From the NCBI GenBank assembly GCA_963794955.1, contig CAWCGF010000008.1, positions 62,001 to 126,000 of the forward strand: a stretch of DNA of 64,000 nucleotides, in the 5' to 3' direction. The DNA comes from JAFDVL01 sp963794955 (GTDB lineage Bacteria > Acidobacteriota > Blastocatellia > RBC074). A model generated the notes under the pieces. It was not told where the DNA came from. It made no database searches and saw only the letters and a list, made by a program, of their open reading frames with translations. The position numbers and the translations under genes are program-made. Shown in pieces: positions 52,228 to 61,110 of this stretch. Every line of letters begins with the position of its first letter. Within the stretch, counting starts at the first letter, position 1.

Positions 52228-54564
52228 ATGGCAACCGCTACAATTGAAAAAAACACGATAGACGCTTCACCGTCCCCACCAGTTGATACCCGCAAACTGA
52301 AGCTCTTACTGGTCGGTAATCCCAATGTTGGCAAGTCAGTAGTGTTTGGCTACCTTACGGGCAAGTACGTGACGGTATCTAATTATCCAGGCACGACGGT
52401 CGAAGTCTCGCGAGGGGCGATGCGCTATGGCGGGCGCGATTGGGAAGTGATTGACACACCAGGCGTCAATTCGCTGATTCCGCAATCGGACGACGAGCGC
52501 GTGACGCGCGATATGCTGATTACGGGGAAGCCGGATTTGATCGTGCAGGTCGCTGATGCCAAAAATTTGCGCCGCACCTTGTTGGTTACCTCACAGTTGG
52601 CTGAGTTTGGTATCCCGATGGTGCTCGTGCTGAATTTGATGGACGAAGCGCGCAGCCGCAATATCGAAATTGATGCGACAGGATTGAGCGAGCGCTTCGG
52701 GATTCCTGTGGTCGAAACCGTCGCGATTGATGGTGAGGGCTTGGATCAGTTGCATAAAATTCTCGGTCGTGCGCGTGTCCCGAAAGACCCCTTGCAGGAA
52801 GCGCGTCAAGAATTATTGGAACACGAAAGCTTTGCTGGGACACCGATTGAAAACGGAACCGCGCATTTGCCGCTCTCCCTGACGGTCGAATGGTTGCAAA
52901 CACGCGATACGGAATTGCGACAGTCTGTCGAAGAAGCGTTGGGTGTCGAGACCAGCGTCGTGACCAGCACGCGCCTACAACTGCGCAAGCTGGCAACACG
53001 GCTGGAAGATTTGCGCCATGGCTTTCTTGATGAAGCCGTCGCAACTTATAAAAAAACTGCGCCTGGTGTTGTAGCAGATGTGCGCGAAAGCAGGGTGTTG
53101 CAACTCGCGCTGGCCTGTTTGCTGCTGGGCTTGAGTTATTTTCTGCTGACGGAAGCCACTCGGCTTTGCAATGCGATCTTTCGCACCAGTCTGCCCACGT
53201 TTTATGACGTAGTGAATAACTGGATCAATCAAAGCGTGCTGCCGCTGGTACAGCCGAAGCTGGGCGTGGCTGGCACGGTTTTGTTCGGGCAGCCAACGCC
53301 CGAAGGCGTGTACGAAAGCGGGTTATTGCATCCGTTTCTGTCGCAATTGTTGCTGCTGGTCGCACCCGTGATGATTCCGTTAGCTTTCGTGATTACACGG
53401 TCAAAAAGCTTTGCCGACAAGCTCGGACGTTGGGCGCGTGATTGGCATACGGGCGTGCCGGTGTTGGCGGTCGTGCTGCTGTTGATGTACGAATTCGTTG
53501 GCGTGATCGGAGCGGGAACGCTGGTAGATTTCATGGAAACCACGCTTTTCAATAACTACCTGACGCCGTTTCTGCAAGGGGTGATGCCAAAAGGTTTCAT
53601 CTACGATTTATTAGTCGGCGAATACGGCGCGATTTCGGTTGGCTTGACGTACGCGCTGGCAATCATCCTGCCGATTGTGACTACCTTTTTCATTGCGTTT
53701 GGCTTGTTGGAAGACAGTGGTTACTTGCCGCGCCTGGCGATTTTGTCAGATCGCATCTTTCGCTTTATGGGATTGAATGGCAAGGCGGTTTTGCCGATGG
53801 TGCTGGGGCTTGGTTGCGATACGATGGCGACGATGACGACACGTATTTTGTCCACGAAGAAAGAACGCCTGATTGCGACGATGTTGCTGGCGCTCGGCGT
53901 GCCGTGTTCCGCACAACTGGGCGTCATTCTTGGCATCAGCGCTGGCTTGAGCATCGGCGTGGGCTTGACCGTGTTTGGGGTCGTGCTTTCGCAAATGATG
54001 TTGATCGGCTTTTTGTCTTCCAAGCTGATCAAAGGCGAGCGCGGCGATTTTATCTTTGAGATTCCGCCGATTCGTGTGCCGCAGTTTCGCAATGTCTGGA
54101 CAAAAACGTGGCTTAGGCTGAAGTGGTATGCGAAAGAGGCGCTGCCGTTATTCTTGCTCGGCACGCTGATTCTGTTCATTTTGGATCGCCTGCGCATTCC
54201 CACCCCCTGGGGCGTGAAAAGCGGGTTGGCGATGATTGAAGCGGGCCTTGCGCCCTTAGTTGAAGGCGTTTTGTACTTGCCGAAGGAAGCTGCACAAGTC
54301 TTGCTGTTGGGCTTTTTGCGACGCGATTACGGCGCGGCTGGCTTGAATGCTATGGTACGGGATGGTTTGCTCAGCCCAGTGCAAATCACGACGGCCTTAA
54401 TTACATTGACGCTCTTCATCCCGTGCATTGCGAACTTCTTTATGATTGTCCGTGAGCAAGGTTTGCGCAAGGCAATGTACATCCTGGCATTCATCACGCC
54501 CTTTGCGATTGCGGTTGGCGGTGCGGTTAGTTGGGCATTACGCACACTTAACATTCATTTCTAA
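52228..54564 (+). CDS. feoB: Ferrous iron transporter FeoB
   Basis: 778 residues. The N-terminal G domain has G1 GNPNVGKSVVF, switch I YVTVSNYPGTTVEV, G3 DTPGVNSL and G4 LNLMD. A helical spacer follows at about 200-280, then the membrane domain with gate regions (AISVGLTYALAIILPIVTTF, PMVLGLGCDTMATMTTRILS with its conserved Cys, and PCSAQLGVILGISA). The C-terminal helices end ITPFAIAVGGAVSWALRTLN. It imports Fe2+ across the inner membrane, driven by nucleotide binding. An FeoA-type partner is encoded 12 bp downstream and a Fur box lies upstream. Confidence 0.97.
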   Translation: MATATIEKNTIDASPSPPVDTRKLKLLLVGNPNVGKSVVFGYLTGKYVTVSNYPGTTVEVSRGAMRYGGRDWEVIDTPGVNSLIPQSDDERVTRDMLITGKPDLIVQVADAKNLRRTLLVTSQLAEFGIPMVLVLNLMDEARSRNIEIDATGLSERFGIPVVETVAIDGEGLDQLHKILGRARVPKDPLQEARQELLEHESFAGTPIENGTAHLPLSLTVEWLQTRDTELRQSVEEALGVETSVVTSTRLQLRKLATRLEDLRHGFLDEAVATYKKTAPGVVADVRESRVLQLALACLLLGLSYFLLTEATRLCNAIFRTSLPTFYDVVNNWINQSVLPLVQPKLGVAGTVLFGQPTPEGVYESGLLHPFLSQLLLLVAPVMIPLAFVITRSKSFADKLGRWARDWHTGVPVLAVVLLLMYEFVGVIGAGTLVDFMETTLFNNYLTPFLQGVMPKGFIYDLLVGEYGAISVGLTYALAIILPIVTTFFIAFGLLEDSGYLPRLAILSDRIFRFMGLNGKAVLPMVLGLGCDTMATMTTRILSTKKERLIATMLLALGVPCSAQLGVILGISAGLSIGVGLTVFGVVLSQMMLIGFLSSKLIKGERGDFIFEIPPIRVPQFRNVWTKTWLRLKWYAKEALPLFLLGTLILFILDRLRIPTPWGVKSGLAMIEAGLAPLVEGVLYLPKEAAQVLLLGFLRRDYGAAGLNAMVRDGLLSPVQITTALITLTLFIPCIANFFMIVREQGLRKAMYILAFITPFAIAVGGAVSWALRTLNIHF

Positions 54565-54576
54565 TTCCCCTTGCCC

Positions 54577-54996
54577 ATGAAATGCACAGAAGAACTGGTT
54601 GATTTGTTGCAACGACTGAACATCAACGCCAGCACCGAAACAATCTCGACTGAAATCCTGGCGGAAGCCGAACACGAAGAACTGATCGTTCGTAACAGCG
54701 ACCACCAGTTTGAACTCACCCCACTCGGCCAGGAAACGCTCACCAACATCAACCAACACCTGATTTCTGCCAATCAACTTAAGCTCCACGAACACGCCAA
54801 AATCGCCTTTGTCAGCCAACGCAATTACGCGCGTTTTCAAAAGCTCTGTGCGTTTGGTTTGTCCGCTGGCGTACCTGTCATTCTGCGACAAAAATTTCCC
54901 AGCTTTGTGCTTCAATGTGAAGAAACGCAGATCGCGCTGGAAGAGGAAATCGCGCGCGATATTTTTGTGTGGAAAACAGCAGCGTCAATCGGCTAA
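54577..54996 (+). CDS. HTH-FeoA-like protein, iron uptake partner or regulator
   Basis: 139 residues from ATG 54577. Residues 1-65 read as a winged-helix-like part (VDLLQRLNINASTETISTEI, HEELIVRNSDHQFELTPLGQ). Residues about 80-139 resemble an FeoA/SH3-like domain: KLCAFGLSAGVPVILRQKFP, FVLQCEETQIALEEEIARDI. This order (HTH then FeoA) is that of DtxR/MntR-type metal regulators lacking the dimerisation middle, or of FeoA with an N-terminal HTH (FeoC-like). Located 12 bp after feoB, so likely cotranscribed. Its stop overlaps the end of the convergent symporter gene by 12 bp. Confidence 0.75.
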   Translation: MKCTEELVDLLQRLNINASTETISTEILAEAEHEELIVRNSDHQFELTPLGQETLTNINQHLISANQLKLHEHAKIAFVSQRNYARFQKLCAFGLSAGVPVILRQKFPSFVLQCEETQIALEEEIARDIFVWKTAASIG

Positions 54997-56382
54997 ATCT
55001 GCGTTTCTCTGCGTCCTCTTCTGCCTGGAATGGAAAACGGTCAGCATCACCACCGCGCCTGCAATGATTCCAAAAATTACCGGCGGCACCCCGAAATAGC
55101 CTTGCCTGTTACTCGCGTAGTGAACCGCGAACGTTATTCCCACCGAAGCAATCATCGAAGCCAGCGCCGCCTGCGCGGAAACTCGTTTTAAATACAAGCC
55201 TGCCATTATCGGCAACAGCAGCGCCGCCGTCAGCAACGTATAAAAAATCGTAAGCGCCAAGTACACTGTCTCTAACCAAACCGCCAGCAAGGTGCCGAAC
55301 ACTCCGCAAATCATTGCGGTCATTCGTGCCACCTGCATCAATCGTTTGTCATCCGCCTTCGGATTCAAATAGGCTTTGTACAAATCTTTGCTTAGCGAAG
55401 TCGTCAGCATAAACAGCACCGCGTCAGCCGCGCTCAGCTCGGCGGCAAAGATGGCCGCGAGCAACAATCCTCCCAGCCAGAAGGGGAGTGCATTTGTCAG
55501 TAACATCGGCAGCGCCGCCTCACTATTCGCCAGTGCAGGAAAATGTTCTTTAGCTGCCAGCCCCAGCAACGCGGGAACGATGGCAAACAGCAGCAGGCCA
55601 AGCGCGTTTATCCCGACACCCAGTCGCGCCGCCTTTTCATCACGCGCCGCAAAGACCTTTTGCAAAATGCCGGGCGAGACAATAAAGGCAGGAGTAAAGG
55701 TCGCCAGGTAAAAAAGTGGCGTGGCGAAAGACGCTGAAGTGAGTTTGAAGGTGTAATCAATGCGCTCCGATGGCGCTGCCGGTTGAGTTAGCAAATATGC
55801 GACTGCCAGCGAAAAGCCCAGTAGTTTTACCGCCAACTGCAACACGTTCACGCGCACTGCCGTATGCAAACCGCCAAGCGAAAAGTACGCCGTCACCACC
55901 GTGGCTGCGATCAAATATCCCGTCGTCTTGCCAATCCCCGCCACCGCATTCAGCAATGCGGAGCCACCAATCAATTGCCCGGCGAAAATAATCAGCGCGC
56001 CAATCCACAACAACACTGATGCCAGGTTGCGCACGCTTTTGCTGTAGCGGAATTCCAGATAATCGCCGACTGTATACAAATTCTGATCCCGCGCCACCCG
56101 CCAAATCTTCGGCGCAATTGTCAACGCCAGCAGCAATGAACCAATCCCCGCCGCCCCTACCCACCACCACGCGGCTAAGCCAACGCGATAGCCCAACCCT
56201 GTTGCTCCAATCGTCGAACCCGCGCCTATATTAGCTGCGAGCAAGGTTGTGGCAATCAAGCCCGCACCAAGTTCGCGTCCTGCGACAAAAAAATCGCTGG
56301 AAGTTTTGGAGCGCCGCGCAACGTACATGCCCAGCGCGATCATTAAGAGGGCATAAAAGATGAGAATGACTAGGTAGGTCAT
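54985..56382 (-). CDS. Sodium:solute symporter family transporter
   Basis: 465 residues with about 13 helices. The opening (VILIFYALLMIALGMYVARR, SSDFFVAGRELGAGLIATTL) and TLYTVGDYLEFRY-type segment (DQNLYTVGDYLEFRYSKSVR) are SSS-family hallmarks. FAAELSAADAVLFMLTTSLS is the conserved sodium-site helix 8 region. Imports a small solute with Na+; substrate cannot be predicted. Lies 9 bp downstream of the P1 aminopeptidase gene, and the two may be coexpressed, suggesting import of peptide-derived compounds (inference). Confidence 0.92.
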   Translation of the reverse strand: MTYLVILIFYALLMIALGMYVARRSKTSSDFFVAGRELGAGLIATTLLAANIGAGSTIGATGLGYRVGLAAWWWVGAAGIGSLLLALTIAPKIWRVARDQNLYTVGDYLEFRYSKSVRNLASVLLWIGALIIFAGQLIGGSALLNAVAGIGKTTGYLIAATVVTAYFSLGGLHTAVRVNVLQLAVKLLGFSLAVAYLLTQPAAPSERIDYTFKLTSASFATPLFYLATFTPAFIVSPGILQKVFAARDEKAARLGVGINALGLLLFAIVPALLGLAAKEHFPALANSEAALPMLLTNALPFWLGGLLLAAIFAAELSAADAVLFMLTTSLSKDLYKAYLNPKADDKRLMQVARMTAMICGVFGTLLAVWLETVYLALTIFYTLLTAALLLPIMAGLYLKRVSAQAALASMIASVGITFAVHYASNRQGYFGVPPVIFGIIAGAVVMLTVFHSRQKRTQRNADLAD

Positions 56383-56391
56383 CAGAACAGC

Positions 56392-57432
56392 TTAGAAGTC
56401 AGAGACACTCGGCAAACTGGGCAATCCTTTGGCTGCTTTCACCGCTCGCACAATTGCTTGCGCCATTGCTTCCGCCGCAATCGCACCGAGCAATGTAACG
56501 TTAGCCACCTTTTCCACCTTGCCCGTCGCCAGCGCGAAAATCGTATCGCCATCAAACATCGTGTGCGCCGGATTGATCGTACGCGCCAAGCCATCGTGTG
56601 CCATTTGCGCAATCTTCTGGCATTCGGCTTTGGTGAGTTTGGCATCGGTAGCGACAACACCAATCGTCGTATTCGTGCCGCCCAGCAGCGGCGGCGGGTT
56701 TTCGCCACGTAAGATCGCAGGCATCGCCCCCATCAGCTTTTTGCCATCGGGCGTGCGTGCTCCGGCTAGTAATTTACCGTTCTCAAATAAATCGCCGACG
56801 CTGTTGACGGCAACGAGGGCACCGACGGTAAAACCATTTGGTAACTTGATCGCAGCCGTGCCAAGACCGCCTTTCATCGCGCGATTCATCCCGAACAATT
56901 TGCCGATGGTTGCGCCCGCGCCTGCGCCTACATTGCCTTCGACTGGCATTTTGTCCGAAGCATTTTTGCAGGCTTCATAACCTGCGCTCGCATCGGGACG
57001 AATCTTGGCATCCCCGATAGCGAGGTCAAAGAGAATCGCCGCCGGAACAATCGGCACTTTCGCTACGCCGACGTCGTAACCGATGCCACGCTCTTCCAAA
57101 TATTTCACAACGCCTGTTGCGGTGTCCAAGCCGAATGCGCTGCCGCCGGACAGCACAATCGCGTGAACCTGTTGCACCAGATTTTTTGGATCAAGCAAAT
57201 CGGTTTCGCGCGTGCCGGGAGCCGCGCCACGCACGTCTACGCCTGCGGTTGCGCCTGCTTCGGTGAGGATGACGGTGCAACCAGTGGGACGGCGTTTGTC
57301 GGTGAAGTGACCAACCTTGATGCCTGCGACATCGGTGATCGCGGTTTTGTTGGTTTGCGCGAAGGCTGGAACATGCGCGGCGAGCGAAAACCCAAGCGAG
57401 CCGTGCAGTAAGTCGCGACGAGAGAACTTCAT
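56392..57432 (-). CDS. P1-family (DmpA/L-aminopeptidase, S58) peptidase with TAT signal
   Basis: 346 residues from ATG 57432 (MKFSRRDLLHGSLGFSLAAH), which gives a twin-arginine signal (SRRDLL); a longer start at 57462 is disfavoured. DmpA landmarks: AITDVAGIKVGHFTDKRRPT, GCTVILTEAGATAGVDVRGA, LSGGSAFGLDTATGVVKYLE, and the autocleavage nucleophile region GALVAVNSVGD. FDGDTIFALATGK and AAEAMAQAIVRAVKAA close it. The enzyme self-cleaves to an N-terminal nucleophile-like active form and trims N-terminal or beta-amino acids from peptides. ATG overlaps the stop of the upstream symporter gene by 4 bp. Confidence 0.92.
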   Translation of the reverse strand: MKFSRRDLLHGSLGFSLAAHVPAFAQTNKTAITDVAGIKVGHFTDKRRPTGCTVILTEAGATAGVDVRGAAPGTRETDLLDPKNLVQQVHAIVLSGGSAFGLDTATGVVKYLEERGIGYDVGVAKVPIVPAAILFDLAIGDAKIRPDASAGYEACKNASDKMPVEGNVGAGAGATIGKLFGMNRAMKGGLGTAAIKLPNGFTVGALVAVNSVGDLFENGKLLAGARTPDGKKLMGAMPAILRGENPPPLLGGTNTTIGVVATDAKLTKAECQKIAQMAHDGLARTINPAHTMFDGDTIFALATGKVEKVANVTLLGAIAAEAMAQAIVRAVKAAKGLPSLPSVSDF

Positions 57433-59099
57433 ACCTGCACCTTTTTGTTGGGGACAATCCAACTAATCAACATTCCGACGACCACAACGGTGACGCATCC
57501 AACGAGGTTATACCAAAGAAAGCTGATCTTCGTGGTGTTGCTGACAATCGCAACTGACGCGATGCCTGCGATCAAGCCAACGAATGCACCAGTGCCCGTT
57601 GCGCGCTTCGTGCCAATCGCCAAGACAAACACCCCAAGCAACGAGCCATAAAAGAACGAGCCGAATTTGTTGACGACTTCGATCAACGAACCCAGCCGCG
57701 AAGCGTACAAGGCAACCACGCAGGCAAAGATGCCCCACAAGCCGGTCGAGAGTTTGGCCACGCGCAAATACTGTGCATCGGTCGCCGCCGTGTTGATGTG
57801 ACGGCGATAAAAATCAATCACGGTCGCGGTCGAAAGTGAACTCAGTTCAGCGGAGATCGAAGACATCGCGGCGGCAAAAATCGCAGCAATGATGAGGCCG
57901 ACAACGCCTGCGGGCATGTAGGTTGTGACGAAGGTGGGGAAGATATAGTTCACATCGCTAAAGCTGGAACTATTGTTGGCCTTTTTGACTAACTCTGAAG
58001 CACGTTTGCGAAGCTCGGTGATGGACTGATTCGCTGCCACATAGCTTTGTTTGGCGGCCTGATCGCCAGCAAAGTTAGTGGCTGCTTGTTGGCGCGTTGC
58101 AAAGGTTCTTTCGTACTCGGCGAGCAGTTTGTCGTACTCGGCCTTGTAGCTGCTTTGCTGAACTTTGGCCACATCGTCTACTTTGAAAAGCATCGGCGGT
58201 TGCACGAATTGATAAAACACAAACACCATCACGCCAATGAACAGCACGCCGAACTGCATTGGGATTTTGACGAAGGCGCTCATCAAGAGCGAAGTCCGCC
58301 CTTCGTCCACGGAACGCGAAGTTAAGAATCGCTGCACCTGGCTTTGATCGCAGCCGAAATACGAGAGAAACAAAAACAAAGCCGCGATGGTGCCTGACCA
58401 AAATGTGTAGGTTTCCGTTAAGCTGAAACTGAAATCCACGGTTTTCAATTTGCCTGCCGCGCCTGCTAAATTGAGCGCATCGCCCATCGAAACGCCCACG
58501 GGAAATTTGCCGACGATGACAAAGATGCACACGCCCATCCCGATAAAAATCATAATCATCTGTTTTACGTCCGTCCACGTCACGGCCTGCACGCCGCCGA
58601 ACATCGTGTAGATCACCGTCGTCAATCCCATTACCAACACGGTCGTCGTCTCGTTCCAGCCCAGCACGATAGACAAAATCACGGAAGGCGCAGAGATGAT
58701 GACGCCGCAGCTCATGCCGCGTTGAATCAGAAACAGCAGGCTTGCCAATGCGCGTGTCTTCGCGTCGAAGCGACGTTCCAGATATTCATACGCCGTGAAG
58801 ACTTTGGCGCGGTAGAAGAAGGGAACTACGGTGACGCACAAAATCACCATCGCAATCGGCAGTCCGAAATAGAATTGCACAAAGCGCATGCCGTCGTTGT
58901 AGGCCTGTCCCGTTGCTCCCACCAGCGTGATGGCCGAAAGCTGCGTCGCCATTACGGACAAGCCTACGGCCCACCACGGCAGGCTGCGATTGGCCAGGAA
59001 ATAGCCTTCGACTTCGTGGCTCTTTTTCGTGAGGCGCAGGCCGTCGTAAACAATGTAGATGAGATAGGCAGCGACAATGATCCAGTCGAGGGTTTTCAT
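57429..59099 (-). CDS. Sodium:solute symporter (SSS family)
   Basis: 556 residues, about 14 helices. Hallmarks are HEVEGYFLANRSLPWWAVGL, SVMATQLSAITLVGATGQAY, FTAYEYLERRFDAKTRALAS, and the sodium-site helix MSSISAELSSLSTATVIDFY. A long hydrophilic loop at about 300-370, rich in Ala, Gln and Glu, is inserted between helices. It probably imports an organic solute with Na+. The downstream aminopeptidase starts inside the stop codon, and a 38-residue membrane protein is encoded just upstream. Confidence 0.94.
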   Translation of the reverse strand: MKTLDWIIVAAYLIYIVYDGLRLTKKSHEVEGYFLANRSLPWWAVGLSVMATQLSAITLVGATGQAYNDGMRFVQFYFGLPIAMVILCVTVVPFFYRAKVFTAYEYLERRFDAKTRALASLLFLIQRGMSCGVIISAPSVILSIVLGWNETTTVLVMGLTTVIYTMFGGVQAVTWTDVKQMIMIFIGMGVCIFVIVGKFPVGVSMGDALNLAGAAGKLKTVDFSFSLTETYTFWSGTIAALFLFLSYFGCDQSQVQRFLTSRSVDEGRTSLLMSAFVKIPMQFGVLFIGVMVFVFYQFVQPPMLFKVDDVAKVQQSSYKAEYDKLLAEYERTFATRQQAATNFAGDQAAKQSYVAANQSITELRKRASELVKKANNSSSFSDVNYIFPTFVTTYMPAGVVGLIIAAIFAAAMSSISAELSSLSTATVIDFYRRHINTAATDAQYLRVAKLSTGLWGIFACVVALYASRLGSLIEVVNKFGSFFYGSLLGVFVLAIGTKRATGTGAFVGLIAGIASVAIVSNTTKISFLWYNLVGCVTVVVVGMLISWIVPNKKVQV

Positions 59100-59108
59100 A
59101 AGTTAGGG

Positions 59109-59225
59109 CTACTCAAACGATTTAGAGAAAAGCCAGAGCGCGGCGATGACGGCAATTGTGACGATGATGACGGCGAGGTAGACGCGGTTCCAGTGCGCGT
59201 ATTCCTGCTCTTCGGGATTAGCCAT
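59109..59225 (-). CDS. 38-residue single-helix membrane protein, symporter companion
   Basis: Too short for standard length cut-offs. ATG 59225 encodes MANPEEQEYAHWNRVYLAVI followed by IVTIAVIAALWLFSKSFE and TAG at 59109. A polar head with HWNRVY leads into one hydrophobic helix of about 18 residues. The start overlaps the decarboxylase stop by 8 bp and the stop lies 9 bp before the symporter start, which indicates a real cistron in the operon. Small one-helix partners upstream of SSS transporters are common in related bacteria; a subunit or assembly role is inferred. Confidence 0.75.
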   Translation of the reverse strand: MANPEEQEYAHWNRVYLAVIIVTIAVIAALWLFSKSFE

Positions 59226-60582
59226 TTTTCAATGCCTCCAAAACTCGTTGGTGTAGTTGGGGAACGTAGCGCAAATGCTCCGGCTTCATCAAGACGCTGC
59301 GGAACACGGTCAGCATGGGCGCGTCCCAAATCAGGTCATCGAAGGGCTTGAGCAGATGCGGTTTCGCATTCATTTTTGCCAGATAAATCGGATGTTGTGG
59401 GTCGTCCATTAACTCGGCAAAGACGCAATGTACGGCTTCGCTGATGGCAGAGACGCGCTTGTCTTTTAGCTTCGGGAAAAACGCGACGATGTCGAGCGAG
59501 GGGGCGGTAACCAATTGCAATGCGTCGCTTTGTTCGATCAACTTCGCCCATTCCAATGCGGCTTGCCTGGTTTTTTGGAGCACTGCGCCTAAGCCTTCAT
59601 TGGCCTGCAACGGGAAGCATTGCAGCGTTGCCCACAAGGCCGCTGCGGCTGCGCCTGCCCGTGAACATTCCAGGCTGATTTCGCCTAAGTGCAATTCGTT
59701 GGAGGTGAAATATGTGTACGGCGAATCGTGTATATAGAAACGCCCAACCGTCGGATCACGAAAGAGCACCGAGCCGCAGCCGTAGGGTTGCAGGCCGTGT
59801 TTATGCGGGTCTACAACGATGCTGTCACACTGGGCGATGGCACAAAAGGCGGCGGCATCATTTTTGTGCAGGGCTTCGGTTTCAGTCAGCAGCTTGAAAA
59901 AGCCGCCGTATGCAGCGTCAACGTGAAGGCGAAACTCGAACTCGTTTTGTAAGGCGATTGCTTCATGAATTGGGTCAACCGCGCCGAGCGAAGTTGTGCC
60001 GGGCGTCATTACTACGGTGCCAATCGTGCCTGTGCTTAGCTTCGTGCGTAAGTCGTCCAACTCCATCCGGCCTTGGCGGTCGGCGGCGATTTCGACATTT
60101 TGCGCACCGATGACTTCGCACATGCGGCTGTGCGTGTAATGTGATTCGGATGAATGCGCGATGGCTTTGTCGGGATGAAGCTGGCGCGCTATCCACAAGG
60201 CTTCGAGATTGGCAATGGTGCCGCTCGAAGTCAGGTGGCCGAGATGCTGCGGGAAGCCAAACATCTGCGCGAGTGCCGCAATGACTTCGGTTTCCATCTG
60301 CGCCGTTGCGGGGCCACCGTCCAACGCATGATTGTTCGGATTGATTTGCTGTGCGAGGAAATAGGCGATGGCAGCGATTTCGTGCGGCGGCTTTAGCATT
60401 TGCCCGGCATAGCTCGGATGCCAGAAAGGGTAGTTGTTGTGCAAGCGTGCGATCAGTGCGGCGATGACTTCGCGCGCTTTGGCTTCCGGTATACGCAAGG
60501 TTTCGTCGCTTTGATAATCGTGCCATCGCGCTTGCAGGCCAGAAAGTTGTTGTATGCCGTCGAGCAGTAATTCCGTGTTCAT
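59218..60582 (-). CDS. Pyridoxal-dependent decarboxylase (group II, aromatic/glutamate type)
   Basis: 454 residues. The cofactor Lys lies in VVDPHKHGLQPYGCG; HVDAAYGGFFKLL has the Asp that pairs with the pyridine nitrogen, and SSGTIANLEALWIARQL is the phosphate-binding turn region. SESHYTHSRMC holds the stacking His. This group includes aromatic-L-amino-acid, histidine, diaminobutyrate and glutamate decarboxylases; the substrate is not determinable. Coexpression with two SSS symporters and a peptidase suggests amino-acid or amine metabolism. Confidence 0.92.
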   Translation of the reverse strand: MNTELLLDGIQQLSGLQARWHDYQSDETLRIPEAKAREVIAALIARLHNNYPFWHPSYAGQMLKPPHEIAAIAYFLAQQINPNNHALDGGPATAQMETEVIAALAQMFGFPQHLGHLTSSGTIANLEALWIARQLHPDKAIAHSSESHYTHSRMCEVIGAQNVEIAADRQGRMELDDLRTKLSTGTIGTVVMTPGTTSLGAVDPIHEAIALQNEFEFRLHVDAAYGGFFKLLTETEALHKNDAAAFCAIAQCDSIVVDPHKHGLQPYGCGSVLFRDPTVGRFYIHDSPYTYFTSNELHLGEISLECSRAGAAAAALWATLQCFPLQANEGLGAVLQKTRQAALEWAKLIEQSDALQLVTAPSLDIVAFFPKLKDKRVSAISEAVHCVFAELMDDPQHPIYLAKMNAKPHLLKPFDDLIWDAPMLTVFRSVLMKPEHLRYVPQLHQRVLEALKNG

Positions 60583-60592
60583 AATTTGGGAA

Positions 60593-61048
60593 TCAGGATT
60601 CGGTATTTTTGTGCGTCAGGTTCAGACTCAATAGATCGCTGTAAATTCTCTCTTCCATCGCGCGGGCTTCGATCTCGAATTCGTTGTAATAGTACGCGTG
60701 ATTGAGGTTGCGATGGGCTTGATACTGCTTGCCCCAATTGGTTAAGTAGCGGGCGCGAAAGCGCCATTTGCCGTGCTGTTGAAATTGCACGCTGTGCATG
60801 ACTTCGTGTCCAATCAGCGCAATGCCTGCAATCGAATCGGGGTCGAATGCCCCCGGCTTAAAGAAGATATGATTGCCATCCGTATACGCAGTCGCATCCA
60901 TCGTGACATAAAACGGAATGCCTTCAAAGACGCGAATCTTGTCTAACTCAAAAGCGGGGAAGTAGGGGGCCAGAATTTCTTTGACGTGATCGGGTAACGG
61001 TTGCGCCTTTGACTTGTCCGCTCGCAAAATGCGACCCCGTTTATTCAT
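60593..61048 (-). CDS. DUF4157-like putative zinc metallopeptidase
   Basis: 151 residues. HEVMHSVQFQQHG contains the HExxH zinc motif, and NEFEIEARAMEERI provides a downstream Glu-rich helix as in gluzincin-like DUF4157 domains. The preceding strand GNHIFFKPGAFDP and the IAGIALIGHEVMHS order match the family. DUF4157 domains occur alone or as parts of toxins; here it is alone and has no signal peptide. Its Shine-Dalgarno sequence lies within a 15-bp tandem repeat. Confidence 0.82.
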   Translation of the reverse strand: MNKRGRILRADKSKAQPLPDHVKEILAPYFPAFELDKIRVFEGIPFYVTMDATAYTDGNHIFFKPGAFDPDSIAGIALIGHEVMHSVQFQQHGKWRFRARYLTNWGKQYQAHRNLNHAYYYNEFEIEARAMEERIYSDLLSLNLTHKNTES

Positions 61049-61050
61049 GC

Positions 61051-61110
61051 GCCAACTTCTCCCTTGCCAACTTCTATCCCGCCAACTTCTCCCCTGCCAA
61101 CTTCTCCAAT
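61051..61110. repeat. 15-bp tandem repeat, four copies (GCCAACTTCT core)
   Basis: GCCAACTTCT recurs at 61051, 61066, 61081 and 61096, a strict 15-bp period with variable last five bases. It covers the 3' end of the GNAT gene and the leader of the next gene. In the GNAT frame it encodes repeated KLAGE, and the stop TAG at 61074-61076 exists only because one unit carries A in place of C. Confidence 0.85.
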
